Of a stretch of 64,000 nt of DNA, positions 1 to 8,135 are shown piece after piece (the first letter of the stretch is position 1; every line of letters starts with the position of its first letter). This DNA is from DATATV01 sp035551355 (GTDB lineage Bacteria; Actinomycetota; Actinomycetes; Mycobacteriales; Pseudonocardiaceae). The stretch spans positions 28,345 to 92,344 of the forward strand of contig DASZNF010000040.1 in NCBI GenBank assembly GCA_035551355.1. Reading direction: 5' to 3'. Under the pieces are notes generated by a model. The model did not search any database. It worked only from the letters and a program-made list of their open reading frames with translations, and was not told the origin of the DNA. The position numbers and the translations under genes are program-made.

Positions 1-298
1 GCTGGACGAACACGTGCCAGCCGTCGCCGACCATCCCCTGGCACAGAATCGTGGGCGCCGGATACCCGCGAGCCGCCAGCACCGGCAGGTGTGCGGCGCA
101 CCAGCGCGTCTTGTCCTGGGCTCGGCCCTCGTCGCTGTCCCTGATCTTGACCACGATCGGACCGGCTCCCGGCGCGCGGGCGGCCCAGGTCATCCGCGAC
201 CGTCGCACGGACGTGAGCGGTTCGCCGTCGGACACCGGCTCCCCCAGTTCCCGGGCGACCAGTCGGCGAACCTCGCTCCACGTGGGTACGTCAGCCAC
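1..298 (-). CDS. Phosphotransferase (APH-like), N-terminal fragment cut by window edge
   Basis: The minus-strand frame opens with GTG at 298 and runs off the window after 99 codons. It reads MADVPTWSEVRRLVAREL, then an ATP-site lysine strand (PIVVKIRD), a helix with CAAHLPVLAARGYPAP, and GWHVFVQ at the edge. This matches the N-lobe of aminoglycoside phosphotransferase-like kinases. The catalytic HxDxxxxN loop would lie outside the window, so the substrate is unknown. An ATG two bases upstream is out of frame and meets a stop after three codons, so GTG is the likely start. The gene follows the truncated GntR gene by about 40 bp on the same strand. Confidence 0.55.
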   Translation of the reverse strand, partial: MADVPTWSEVRRLVARELGEPVSDGEPLTSVRRSRMTWAARAPGAGPIVVKIRDSDEGRAQDKTRWCAAHLPVLAARGYPAPTILCQGMVGDGWHVFVQ

Positions 299-339
299 GC
301 ATGAATCCTAGGCCCGGCAACGCATTAGCCGCACGGCCA

Positions 340-651
340 TTATGTGCTGATGGCGAAGCCGGAGTCGGCGAGCGCGGTGGCCCAGCCGACGGACCGGTCG
401 AGCCGGACGCCGTCGAAGGTGACGAACGAGCCGACGCCGGTCTGGGTGGTGATCAGTTCGCCGCGTTGCGGCTCGGACAGCGCGCTGCGGACCGTGCCCC
501 GGCTGATCTGGTAGCGCTGGGCCAGTTCGTTCTCCCCGGGCAGCTGCTCCCCCTGGACGAGCCTGCCCGAGTGGATCTGCCGCGTGAGCTCGGCGACGAG
601 CCGGTCCCGCTCGCCGAACCTGATCGGAAACCGGGAAGGCGTTAGTATCAA
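340..651 (-). pseudogene. Truncated GntR-family regulator (DNA-binding domain only)
   Basis: About 103 residues from a TTG at 651. Residues 10-70 are a typical GntR winged helix-turn-helix (GERDRLVAELTRQIHSG, LPGENELAQRYQISRGTVR, VGSFVTFDG). After FDGVRLDRSVGWATALADSG, which looks like the opening of a UTRA effector domain, the frame stops. Full-length relatives are roughly 240 residues, so the effector domain is missing, and nothing resembling it follows before the phosphotransferase gene. It could be a remnant or a functional short DNA-binding protein. It is divergent from the TetR gene at 683, with 31 bp between them, so the two promoters must overlap. Confidence 0.5.
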
Positions 652-682
652 CAGCGGTCGGTGTCGGGCAAGGAGGTGACCT

Positions 683-1297
683 GTGGCGGAACGCCGAATC
701 GGCTCGCCGGAAGCGAAGAATCGCACCGCGCTGCTGGACGCGGCCGAGCAACTCATGCTGGACGAGGGCTACGCGGCGGTCACCTCGCGCCGAGTCGCCA
801 GCAAGGCCGGGCTCAAGGCTCAGCTGGTGCACTACTACTTCCGCGACATGGACGAGCTGTTCCTCGCGCTGTTCCAGCGCCGGGCCGAGGAAGGCCTGGC
901 TCAGCAACAGAAACTGCTGGAGTCCCCGCGGCCGCTGCACGCGTTGTGGGAGTTCAGCATCGACAACACCAGCGCCACCTTCACCATGGAAATGGCCGCG
1001 CTGTCCAACCACCGCAAGGCATTGCAGGCCGAGGTGGTCCGCTACTCGGAGCTGTTCCGGATCGCCCAACTGGACGCCGTCACCACCATCCTCGAGCGCA
1101 ACAAGGTCTCCCCCGACGCGTGCCCGCCCGCGAAGCTGGTCGTGCTGATGACCGCGTTGGGCCGCATTCTCGGCCTGGAACAGAACATGAAGTTCTCGTT
1201 GGCGCACCAGGAAACCCTCGAATGGTTCGAGCGTTACCTTGACAAGCTCGAACCACCCGGGGGACAACGTCCCGCGCGCAGGAAACGCGCTACTTGA
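683..1297 (+). CDS. TetR-family transcriptional regulator
   Basis: 204 residues from GTG at 683, preceded by an excellent ribosome-binding site (aaggaggtgacct). The N-terminal helix-turn-helix spans about residues 10-60 (LLDAAEQLMLDEGYAAVTSRR, then GLKAQLVHYYF), followed by an all-helical ligand-binding domain. It is a close paralogue of the TetR gene at 18649-19281: both contain KNRT, LLDAAEQLML, AVTSRRVA, QLVHYYF and MDELFLALF. The pair brackets the molybdenum hydroxylase, mce and P450 block. The last 8 bp overlap the convergent SDR gene. Ligand and targets are unknown; the divergent short GntR promoter and the bracketed genes are candidates. Confidence 0.88.
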   Translation: MAERRIGSPEAKNRTALLDAAEQLMLDEGYAAVTSRRVASKAGLKAQLVHYYFRDMDELFLALFQRRAEEGLAQQQKLLESPRPLHALWEFSIDNTSATFTMEMAALSNHRKALQAEVVRYSELFRIAQLDAVTTILERNKVSPDACPPAKLVVLMTALGRILGLEQNMKFSLAHQETLEWFERYLDKLEPPGGQRPARRKRAT

Positions 1298-2126
1298 GCA
1301 TGGCGCCCGCGTCCACCGGCAGGGCGACACCGGTGATGTAGCGGGCCTCGTCGGAGGCCAGGAACAGCACCGCGTTGCTGATGTCCTCGGCATCGACCCA
1401 CGGGACCGGCAGCATGTGCGCCAGTTGGGACAGCGGCGCGAAATCCTCCTTGGTCGGGTGCTCCAGATCGGGCCGGAACATCTTGAAGGTCGCGTCGTTC
1501 ATCACCATCGGCGTGCTCACCTGGGTCGGGTGCACCGAATTGACCCGGATGTTGTGCTGCGCCAACTCCACGGCCAGGGTGCGCATGATGCCGACCACGC
1601 CGTGCTTGGCCGCCACGTAGTGGCCCACGTTCGGATACGCCTTCAGCCCGCCGACCGAACTGGTCAGCACGAAGGCACCGCCCGCTCCGCCGTTGACCAC
1701 GTGCGGAATGGCCGCCTTGGCGGACAGCCACACCCCGGTCATGTTGACGCCGATCATGTCGCCCCAGGTCGTCTCGTCCATATCGGCCAGCGCGGCGCCG
1801 GTGGTGCCGATGCCGGCGTTGGCCACCACGATGTCCAGCCGGCCCAACCGGTCCACGCCCTCGTCGACGGCCTTCTTCAGGGCCGGGTAGTCCCGGACGT
1901 CGACCTGGCCGGCCACCATCCGCCGCCCCTGCTTTTCCACCAGGGCAACGGTTTCGTCCAGGTCTTCCGGGGTCGACATGGGGAACGGCACGCCGTCCAG
2001 CTGTTTGCAGACGTCGACGGCGATGATGTCGGCGCCCTCCTGCGCCAGTCGTACCGCGTGGCTGCGACCCTGTCCCCGGGCCGCGCCGGTGACGAACGCG
2101 ACCTTTCCCTCAACCCGTCCCGACAT
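1290..2126 (-). CDS. Mycofactocin-type short-chain dehydrogenase/reductase
   Basis: 278 residues from ATG at 2126. It has the SDR cofactor motif TGAARGQG (13-20), NAG at 103-105, a serine near 156 and catalytic Y170-xxx-K174. The stretch GAARGQGRSHAVRLAQEGAD followed by a D-x-C near residue 40, and the extra segment after it, are characteristic of SDRs with tightly bound NAD that rely on mycofactocin for recycling. It likely oxidises an alcohol of the pathway substrate. The start overlaps the 2Fe-2S subunit gene by 17 bp, so it is co-transcribed with the molybdenum hydroxylase. A second SDR of this type lies at 43303. No mycofactocin biosynthesis gene is in the window. Confidence 0.85.
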   Translation of the reverse strand: MSGRVEGKVAFVTGAARGQGRSHAVRLAQEGADIIAVDVCKQLDGVPFPMSTPEDLDETVALVEKQGRRMVAGQVDVRDYPALKKAVDEGVDRLGRLDIVVANAGIGTTGAALADMDETTWGDMIGVNMTGVWLSAKAAIPHVVNGGAGGAFVLTSSVGGLKAYPNVGHYVAAKHGVVGIMRTLAVELAQHNIRVNSVHPTQVSTPMVMNDATFKMFRPDLEHPTKEDFAPLSQLAHMLPVPWVDAEDISNAVLFLASDEARYITGVALPVDAGAMLK

Positions 2127-2622
2127 CGTGCACCTCGCCCTTCGATTCGCTTGTCGCCTGGTCGGCCGCGGCTCGCACGGCCTTGAGAATTCCCTGATAT
2201 CCCGTGCAGCGGCACAGATTTCCCGACAGTGCCTCGCGAATGGCCTCGTCGCCGGGATCCGGGTGGTCGCGCAGGAACGCGGTGACCGACACGACGAAAC
2301 CCGGTGTGCAGAACCCGCACTGCAGTCCGTGCTGATCGCGGAACGCCGCCTGCACCGGGGACAGTCCGCCGTCCGGTGCCGACATCCCTTCCACCGTGGT
2401 GATGTCCGCACCATCGGCCTGGACCGCGAACACCAGACAGGCCCGCACGGCCTGCCCGTCCAGCAGCACGCTGCACGCGCCGCACACCCCGTGCTCGCAG
2501 CCCAGGTGGGTGCCGGTGAGCCGGCAGTGCCCGCGCAGGAAGTCGGCCAGCGTCAGCCGGGGCGCAACCGTTGCCCGGTAGGGCTTGCCGTTGACGCGCA
2601 GTTCGATGTCCAGGTCAGTCAC
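2110..2622 (-). CDS. Molybdenum hydroxylase small subunit, two 2Fe-2S clusters (CoxS-like)
   Basis: 170 residues from GTG at 2622. The N-terminal plant-type ferredoxin domain carries cysteines at about 42, 47, 50 and 62 (CEHGVCGAC). The C-terminal four-helix domain carries C102/C105 (QCGFCTPG) and C137/C139 (NLCRCTGYQG). This is the electron-transfer subunit of xanthine oxidase-family hydroxylases, passing electrons from the molybdenum site to FAD. Its 5' end overlaps the FAD-subunit gene by 8 bp and its 3' end overlaps the SDR gene. The order large-medium-small in one transcript supports a three-subunit enzyme. Confidence 0.92.
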   Translation of the reverse strand: MTDLDIELRVNGKPYRATVAPRLTLADFLRGHCRLTGTHLGCEHGVCGACSVLLDGQAVRACLVFAVQADGADITTVEGMSAPDGGLSPVQAAFRDQHGLQCGFCTPGFVVSVTAFLRDHPDPGDEAIREALSGNLCRCTGYQGILKAVRAAADQATSESKGEVHDVGTG

Positions 2623-3490
2623 CGGCGGCCTCCCGAACGGCCCGTTGCCAGGCCCTGCTCACCATGGCGGCACCGACCTGCTTGCGGTACTCTCCGTCAC
2701 CGTGCAGATCCGTCGGCGCCGAGGTCACCGACGACATCGCCAACTGTCCAGGTTCGGCCCTGTCCACTTCGGATATCAGCTGACCGGTCATCGCCACTTC
2801 CGCTTCGGTCGCCCGCAACGCGGTCGAGCCGAGACCGAAAAGCCCGATGGCGCAACGCACAACGCGATCGGCGTCGTCGAGTTCGACCGCCACGGTCGCG
2901 CCGGCGATGGCGAAATCGCCGTGCCGCCGGGCGAATTCCTCCACCGCGAACCCGCACCGGCCCGCCCACATCGGAAACCGGACGCCGGTCAGCAGCTCGT
3001 CGGCCTCCAGGTCCGTGCTCCACACCCCGGTGAAGAACTCCGCGGCCGGGATCGTGCGCGGTCCGCGGACCGACAGCGCCTCGAACTCGGCGTCCAGGGT
3101 GATCGCGACGGCCGGGTACTCGGCGGCCGCGTCGGCGTGGGCCAGCGAGCCGCCGATGGTGCCCCGGTTGCGGATCTGGAAGTGGCCGATCAGCGGGGTG
3201 GTCAGGGCCAGCAACGGCACCGACGTGTGGACCTCGGCGGAGCGCTCGACAGCGGCCTGCGTGGTGCCCGCGCCGATCCACAGCGCGCCGTCCTCCCGCC
3301 GGATACCCCGGAGTTCGGCGATGCGGCGCAGGTCGACCAGGTGCGCGAAGAAGGCCAGGCGCAGGTTGAGCATGGGCACCAGGCTCTGCCCGCCCGCGAT
3401 CGGCTTCGTGTCCTCGCCCAGCTCGGTCAGCAACGCCACGGCCTGCCCGGCCGTCTCGGGCGCGTGGTAGTCGAACGCCGCCGGTTTCAT
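2615..3490 (-). CDS. Molybdenum hydroxylase FAD subunit (CoxM-like)
   Basis: 291 residues from ATG at 3490, with ggaggtgcaggg just before it. The PCMH-type FAD-binding domain shows the two dinucleotide signatures AGGQSLVPMLNLRLA near residue 32 and NRGTIGGSLAHADAAAEYP near residue 108. The C-terminal CO_deh_flav_C domain follows. Length matches the family (about 290). The start overlaps the stop of the large-subunit gene as ATGA, typical of translational coupling. It passes electrons from the 2Fe-2S subunit to an external acceptor. Confidence 0.92.
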   Translation of the reverse strand: MKPAAFDYHAPETAGQAVALLTELGEDTKPIAGGQSLVPMLNLRLAFFAHLVDLRRIAELRGIRREDGALWIGAGTTQAAVERSAEVHTSVPLLALTTPLIGHFQIRNRGTIGGSLAHADAAAEYPAVAITLDAEFEALSVRGPRTIPAAEFFTGVWSTDLEADELLTGVRFPMWAGRCGFAVEEFARRHGDFAIAGATVAVELDDADRVVRCAIGLFGLGSTALRATEAEVAMTGQLISEVDRAEPGQLAMSSVTSAPTDLHGDGEYRKQVGAAMVSRAWQRAVREAAGD

Positions 3491-5847
3491 CCCTGCACCT
3501 CCGCGTTGCGAAGCAGCGCGACGATCGCCGACGGGCTCACCGGCAGCCGGGTGACCTCCACCCCGAACGGCGCCAGCGCGTCCGCGACCGCGTTCACCAC
3601 GGCCGGCGGCGCCCCGATCGCACCACCCTCGCCGACTCCCTTGTAACTCCCCGGCCCCGGGCTGGGTGTCTGCACGTGTCCGTACTCGATCACCGGAACC
3701 TCGGTGCTGGTGGGCAGGAGATAGTCCAGAAACGTTGTGGTGACCGGGTTTCCGTCCTCGTCGTAGGCCAGGTGCTCGAACAGCGCGCCGCCGATGCCCT
3801 GCACACTGCCGCCGGCGATCTGGCCCTCCACCACGCTCGGGTTGATCATCGGGCCGCAGTCCTCGCTGACCACATAACGCAGCAGCCGCACCGCGCCGGT
3901 GACCACGTCCACCTCGCAGGTGCACACGTGGGTGGCGTTGGCCCACACGATCGGGCTGCGCCCGCGATAGCGGCCGCTGGCCTCCAGACCGGCGGGCACG
4001 TCCGGCGGCAGCTGTTCCGGCTGGAAATAGGCGATCGAGGCGATCTGGGCCAGCGAGATCCCGGCCGACGGCACGCCGCGCACCCCGGCCCGGCTGTGCG
4101 CCAGTTCGATGTCCTCGGTCGCCGCCTCCAGTTTGTGCGCGGCGATGGCCACGATCCGCTCGCGCAGCACCGCCGCTGTCTCCCCCACCGCGCCCGCGGT
4201 CATCGAGCCCGATCGGCTGCCCTGGGTGCCCGCGCCGAACGGGGTGACCGCGGTGTCGCCCTGGATGGTGTGCACGTCGGCGATGTCCACGCCCAGCGCG
4301 TCGGCGGTCAGCTGCACGACGGTGGTCTCGATGCTGTTGCCGGCCGAGCCGCCGGCCACGTAGACGTTGACCGCGCCGGAGGGCTCGATGCGGATGGTGG
4401 CGCCCTCGGTCCCGTAGAAGCCCATCGCGGTCGCCGTGGGCTCGACATAGCTGCACGTGCCGATGCCGAGGTAGCGCCCGTTGGCCCGAGCCGCCTCTTG
4501 TTCCTGCCGGAAAGTCTCGTAGTCCACCATCTCGATGGCCAGTTCGAAGGTTTCCCGCGGAGACATGTCGCTGTAGGGCATGCCGTTGGGATTGGCGCAC
4601 GGGAGATCCTCGGCCCGTAACATGTTGCGGCGGCGCAGTTCCACCGGATCGAGGCCCAGTTGCCGCGCGGCGATGTCCAGCAGCACCTCCCGGGCCAGCG
4701 ACTCGTACTGCCAGGGCCCGCGGTAGGCGCCGCGACCGACGGTGTTGGAGAACGCGGCCCTCGTGGTGAAGGTGGCGGCCGGCACCCGGTACGGGCCGGG
4801 GAACAGCATGCCGACCGCCGCGCCGGTTTGGATCGGCGGCTGGACCGGGTACGCGCCCGCGTCCTGCACGTGGTCGATGGCCGCGGCCAGGATGGTGCCA
4901 TCGGCGGCGAAGGCCATCCGCGCGTCCCCGTGTTCGTGCCGGGCCTGCCCGGCGCACATCAGGTTCTCCCGCCGGTCCTCGATCCATTTGAGCGCACCGG
5001 AAACCTTGCGGACGGCCAGCAGCACGCACATCTCCTCGCGCTGGGGCGCCACCTTCTGCCCGAAGCCGCCGCCGGTGTCGCGCATCAGCACGCGCACCTG
5101 ATGCTCGGCGATGCCCAGCAGCCGCGCGCTGAACATGCGCACCTCGTGCGGGGCCTGGGTGGCGGCCCAGATGGTCAGCTCCCGTTCCGGCGCCGACCAT
5201 TCCGCGACCAGGCCGCGGGTTTCCATCGGCACCGGGGCGTAGGACTGCTGGTGGATCGTGCGCCGCACCACCTGGTCGGCGTTGTCGAAGAGGTCCGCGA
5301 GTTCGCTCGCGGGGCGGCCGCCGAGTTCGCCGGCCGAATTGCCGGGATAGCCGGCGTGCACCAGTTCCGGCGAGTCGAACGCCGTTGTGTAGTCGGCGAT
5401 CGGTGGCAGCGGGTCGTAGTCCACGGCCACCAGATCGGCCGCATCCTCGGCGACATAGCGGTCCACCGCGACCACCAGCGCCACCGGGTCACCGACGAAC
5501 CGCACCTCGTCCTGGGCCAACGGCGGCCGGGGTGTGTCGGGCATGTCCGGGCCGAACGAGGTGTACCACTGCTGGCGCACGTCCGGGTTCAGGTCGGCGG
5601 CGGTGAATACCGCGTGCACGCCCTCCAGCGCCAGCGCCTCGGTGGCGTCGACACCGAGAATCTTCGCTCGGGCCATGGGACTGCGCACGAAACACGCGTG
5701 CAGCATGCCGGGACGCGCGATGTCGTCGACATAGGTGCCGCGACCGGTCAGCAGTCGGCTGTCCTCCACCCGGTTCACCCGGGCCCCGGCATACCGTGCG
5801 GCCGGCACGGTCATCGGGGGACGACCGGAAAGAAGTTCGATCCGCAC
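3487..5847 (-). CDS. Molybdenum hydroxylase large (molybdopterin) subunit, CoxL-like
   Basis: 786 residues if translation begins at GTG 5847, which has gggagg 11 bases upstream; GTG 5880 (797 residues) and an internal ATG (MTVPAARY) are alternatives. Family signatures: GRGTYVDDI near the N-terminus, GGGFGQK at about 259-265, GRGAYRGPW at about 371-379, and GVGEGG with the molybdenum-site glutamate at about 740. The loop AYRGPW lacks the cysteine of the CO dehydrogenase loop (AYRCSF), so this is a hydroxylase of an organic substrate rather than a true CO dehydrogenase. First gene of an operon with the FAD and 2Fe-2S subunits and a mycofactocin-type SDR; divergent from the mce operon. Confidence 0.88.
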   Translation of the reverse strand: MRIELLSGRPPMTVPAARYAGARVNRVEDSRLLTGRGTYVDDIARPGMLHACFVRSPMARAKILGVDATEALALEGVHAVFTAADLNPDVRQQWYTSFGPDMPDTPRPPLAQDEVRFVGDPVALVVAVDRYVAEDAADLVAVDYDPLPPIADYTTAFDSPELVHAGYPGNSAGELGGRPASELADLFDNADQVVRRTIHQQSYAPVPMETRGLVAEWSAPERELTIWAATQAPHEVRMFSARLLGIAEHQVRVLMRDTGGGFGQKVAPQREEMCVLLAVRKVSGALKWIEDRRENLMCAGQARHEHGDARMAFAADGTILAAAIDHVQDAGAYPVQPPIQTGAAVGMLFPGPYRVPAATFTTRAAFSNTVGRGAYRGPWQYESLAREVLLDIAARQLGLDPVELRRRNMLRAEDLPCANPNGMPYSDMSPRETFELAIEMVDYETFRQEQEAARANGRYLGIGTCSYVEPTATAMGFYGTEGATIRIEPSGAVNVYVAGGSAGNSIETTVVQLTADALGVDIADVHTIQGDTAVTPFGAGTQGSRSGSMTAGAVGETAAVLRERIVAIAAHKLEAATEDIELAHSRAGVRGVPSAGISLAQIASIAYFQPEQLPPDVPAGLEASGRYRGRSPIVWANATHVCTCEVDVVTGAVRLLRYVVSEDCGPMINPSVVEGQIAGGSVQGIGGALFEHLAYDEDGNPVTTTFLDYLLPTSTEVPVIEYGHVQTPSPGPGSYKGVGEGGAIGAPPAVVNAVADALAPFGVEVTRLPVSPSAIVALLRNAEVQG

Positions 5848-6123
5848 ACCACAGGAGTTCCTCCCGGTCGACGGTGACACGAGCTGCTGAGCGACCGCCC
5901 AGCATCGCCGGATATCTGTTTAACACGGCCGACGGTCGCCGTCAATCAGTCCGGGTCGCGCCCGTGGACGACCGCTGCCGGACACCCTTTGCGACCAGTT
6001 GACATCGCGCTGTAGCGCATGTTAAACAAGTGCTCAGCACAGTTTGAGCAGTCGCTTAGCATCGATGATTTCGCTAGGCCCCACGCCGATTCTCGAACCG
6101 TATCCGACAGCAACGGAGCTGAC
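5848..6123. promoter_or_regulatory. Divergent promoter region between molybdenum hydroxylase and mce operons
   Basis: The 276 bp hold no gene. TGTTTAACA at 5917-5925 and its reverse complement TGTTAAACA at 6020-6028 lie about 100 bp apart. Just after the second, TGCTCA (6031-6036) and TGAGCA (6045-6050) form an inverted repeat spaced by 8 bp, followed by GTCGCTTAGCA at 6051-6061. A related GTCGCTCAGC lies on the minus strand at 5887-5896. Such repeats look like TetR-type operators. They could give joint control of the two divergent operons. The sequence does not match the KstR consensus (AACnnGTT). Confidence 0.45.
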
Positions 6124-6948
6124 GTGAGCACGATCGGTTGGCCCGCGCGCACCGGCGCCCTGCTGGACGCCATCGGCGATCAGGTCCTGTTCTACGGCCG
6201 GGCCTACGGCTGGACCTACCGGGCGATTCGACGCTACCGCAAGGAAATCCTCCGGCAACTGGCCTCGGTGAGCTTCGGCCGTGGCGCGCTGGCCCTGGTC
6301 GGCGGCACGGCGATGATCGTCGCCTTCCTCACCGCCACCACCGGTATCGAACTGGCCGTCCAAGGCTATTCGCAGCTGACCAACATCGGCATCGACGCGC
6401 TGCTCGGCTTCGTCTCCGCCTACGTCAACACCCGGATCGCGGCCCCACTGGTGGCGGGCATCGCGCTGGTGGCCACGGTCGGCGCCGGATTCACCGCGGA
6501 ACTCGGCGCGATGCGGATCAACGAGGAGATCGACGCGCTGGAGGTGATGGGAATTCCCTCGATCCCCTATCTGGTCACCACCCGCGTCGTCGCCGGACTG
6601 ATCGCGGTCACCCCGCTCTACGTGATCTCCCTGGTGATGGCCTACACGCTGACCCGGCTGACCACGACCGTGCTTTATGGCCAGTCACCCGGCACCTACG
6701 ATCACTACTTCAGCACTTTCCTTGTGCCACAGGACATCGTGAGCTCGTTCGCGGTGGTGTTCGTGATGGCCGTCGTGATCATCTCGGTGCACTGCTACTA
6801 CGGGTACCGCGCCTCGGGCGGCCCAGCTGGGGTCGGGCACGCGGTCGGCCACGCGGTGCGCGCCTCCCTGGTCGGCATCATGTTCGTCGCCCTGGGCATG
6901 AGCCTGATCCTGTACGGCAACTCCGACACGCTGCACATCGCGAGGTGA
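6124..6948 (+). CDS. yrbEB: YrbEB-type Mce permease subunit
   Basis: 274 residues from GTG at 6124 (ggag about 8 bp upstream). It has the MlaE/YrbE permease fold with five to six hydrophobic segments and the conserved core FTAELGAMRINEEIDALEVMG near residue 125. The N-terminal FYGRAYGWTYRAIRRYRKE and the late HCYYGYRASGGPAGVG mark it as the B-type subunit. It forms the membrane channel of the Mce lipid importer together with YrbEA. In known mce operons yrbEA directly precedes yrbEB; here yrbEB is first and the A-type gene is found downstream at 14769. Two bases separate it from mceA. Confidence 0.9.
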   Translation: MSTIGWPARTGALLDAIGDQVLFYGRAYGWTYRAIRRYRKEILRQLASVSFGRGALALVGGTAMIVAFLTATTGIELAVQGYSQLTNIGIDALLGFVSAYVNTRIAAPLVAGIALVATVGAGFTAELGAMRINEEIDALEVMGIPSIPYLVTTRVVAGLIAVTPLYVISLVMAYTLTRLTTTVLYGQSPGTYDHYFSTFLVPQDIVSSFAVVFVMAVVIISVHCYYGYRASGGPAGVGHAVGHAVRASLVGIMFVALGMSLILYGNSDTLHIAR

Positions 6949-6950
6949 GG

Positions 6951-8135
6951 ATGCGCGAGACAGTGCAGCGCAGGCGCCAGCGGCTGTTCGGGCTCGCCGG
7001 CGTTCTCGTGCTGGGCCTGTCCGTCTTCTTCGTCTATGCCTCCTACACCGAGCTGTTCAGTCCCGTGGTGCACGCCCAGGTGATCGCCGACCGCAGCGGC
7101 CTGGAACTGGACGACAAGGCGGATGTGACGCTGCGCGGGATGAAGGTCGGCGAGGTCCGCGCGGTCACCATCGTCAACGGCCAGGCGGTGATCGACATCG
7201 CCATCGACCGCCAGTACGTGGACGTGATCCCCGGCAATGTTGGCGCGGACATCGACGCGCCCACCTTGTTCGGCGCGAAGTTCATCAACCTGTTGCCGCC
7301 CAGCGCACCCAGCGCCCAACCGATCGCGGACGGCACGGTGATCCACTCGTCCCAGGTGAGCACCGAAACGAACTCGCTGTTCGGCAATCTCATGTCGTTG
7401 CTGACCGCGGTGAAACCGGCCGAGCTCGACGCCACCCTCGGCGCGGTGGCCACCGCGTTGCAGGGCCGGGGCGCGCAACTGGGCTCGTTCATCAGTGATC
7501 TCAACGGGTATCTCACCCATTTCAACCCGACATTGCCCGCGGTGAACCAGGATCTGGCCGCGCTGCCGGACGTGACCGGCACCTATGCCGCGGCCGCGCC
7601 CAACCTGGTGCACATCCTCGGCAACGTCACCACCACGAGCAAAACCCTGCAGGACAAGCAGGCCGGTCTGGCCGCCCTGCTGCTGAGCGTCACCCGGGTG
7701 TCCAACGAGGGCGCCTCGGTACTCGACGACAGCGGCCAGCAACTGGTCGACGCGTTCGAAACCCTGCGCCCGACGACCCAACTGCTGGCCTACTACTCGC
7801 CGGAATTCCCCTGTCTGCTGGCCAACATCAACCTGATGCGCTACTCCAGCCTGGTCAACGTCGGAGGCCAGTACAACGGCATCCACGGCTTGGTCACGTT
7901 CATGCCCGGACAGGCCGGTTACCAGCCCGGCGTGGACGATCCGAAGGTCGCCGCGAGCGGGCCGCCCAAGTGCTATCCGGGCGGGGTGGTCGGCGAGCCG
8001 TACGTGCCGTTCGACGACGGCACGCACTCGGTCGACTTCAACCGGACGACCACCACGGTCGTCACCCCGATGGAACTGGCGCAGGAACTGCTGGGTTCGG
8101 CCATCACCCCGTTCGTGGCCGGGGGTGGCAAGTGA
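6951..8135 (+). CDS. mceA: Mce family protein, MceA position
   Basis: 394 residues from ATG at 6951, two bases after yrbEB. An N-terminal membrane anchor (LAGVLVLGLSVFFVYASY, about 14-31) is followed by the MlaD/Mce domain (VIADRSGLELDDKADVTLRG through KFINLLPP) and a long helical region with a conserved PEFPCLLANI segment. Mce subunits assemble as a periplasm-spanning hexamer that carries lipids to the YrbE permease. Position first among six and the C-terminal segment indicate MceA. Its stop overlaps the mceB start (GTGA). Confidence 0.9.
   Translation: MRETVQRRRQRLFGLAGVLVLGLSVFFVYASYTELFSPVVHAQVIADRSGLELDDKADVTLRGMKVGEVRAVTIVNGQAVIDIAIDRQYVDVIPGNVGADIDAPTLFGAKFINLLPPSAPSAQPIADGTVIHSSQVSTETNSLFGNLMSLLTAVKPAELDATLGAVATALQGRGAQLGSFISDLNGYLTHFNPTLPAVNQDLAALPDVTGTYAAAAPNLVHILGNVTTTSKTLQDKQAGLAALLLSVTRVSNEGASVLDDSGQQLVDAFETLRPTTQLLAYYSPEFPCLLANINLMRYSSLVNVGGQYNGIHGLVTFMPGQAGYQPGVDDPKVAASGPPKCYPGGVVGEPYVPFDDGTHSVDFNRTTTTVVTPMELAQELLGSAITPFVAGGGK

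Noticed and set aside
2615..5200. Very long minus-strand reading frame (over 800 codons) continuing upstream of the FAD-subunit start
   Set aside because: Only the part below 3490 encodes the FAD subunit. Upstream the frame is an arginine/glycine-rich shadow of the large-subunit gene, common in high-GC DNA.
3487..5847. Carbon monoxide dehydrogenase
   Set aside because: The active-site loop reads AYRGPW rather than the cysteine-containing AYRCSF of true CO dehydrogenase, so only family membership is claimed.
3676..5877. Long plus-strand frames antisense to the molybdenum hydroxylase large subunit
   Set aside because: His/Arg/Gly-rich low-complexity translations without domain motifs; the minus strand encodes the recognised subunit with all catalytic motifs.
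5848..6123. KstR or KstR2 binding site
   Set aside because: I looked for AACnnGTT and CAAGnnCTTG type motifs in the divergent regions and found no convincing match; the repeats seen are different.
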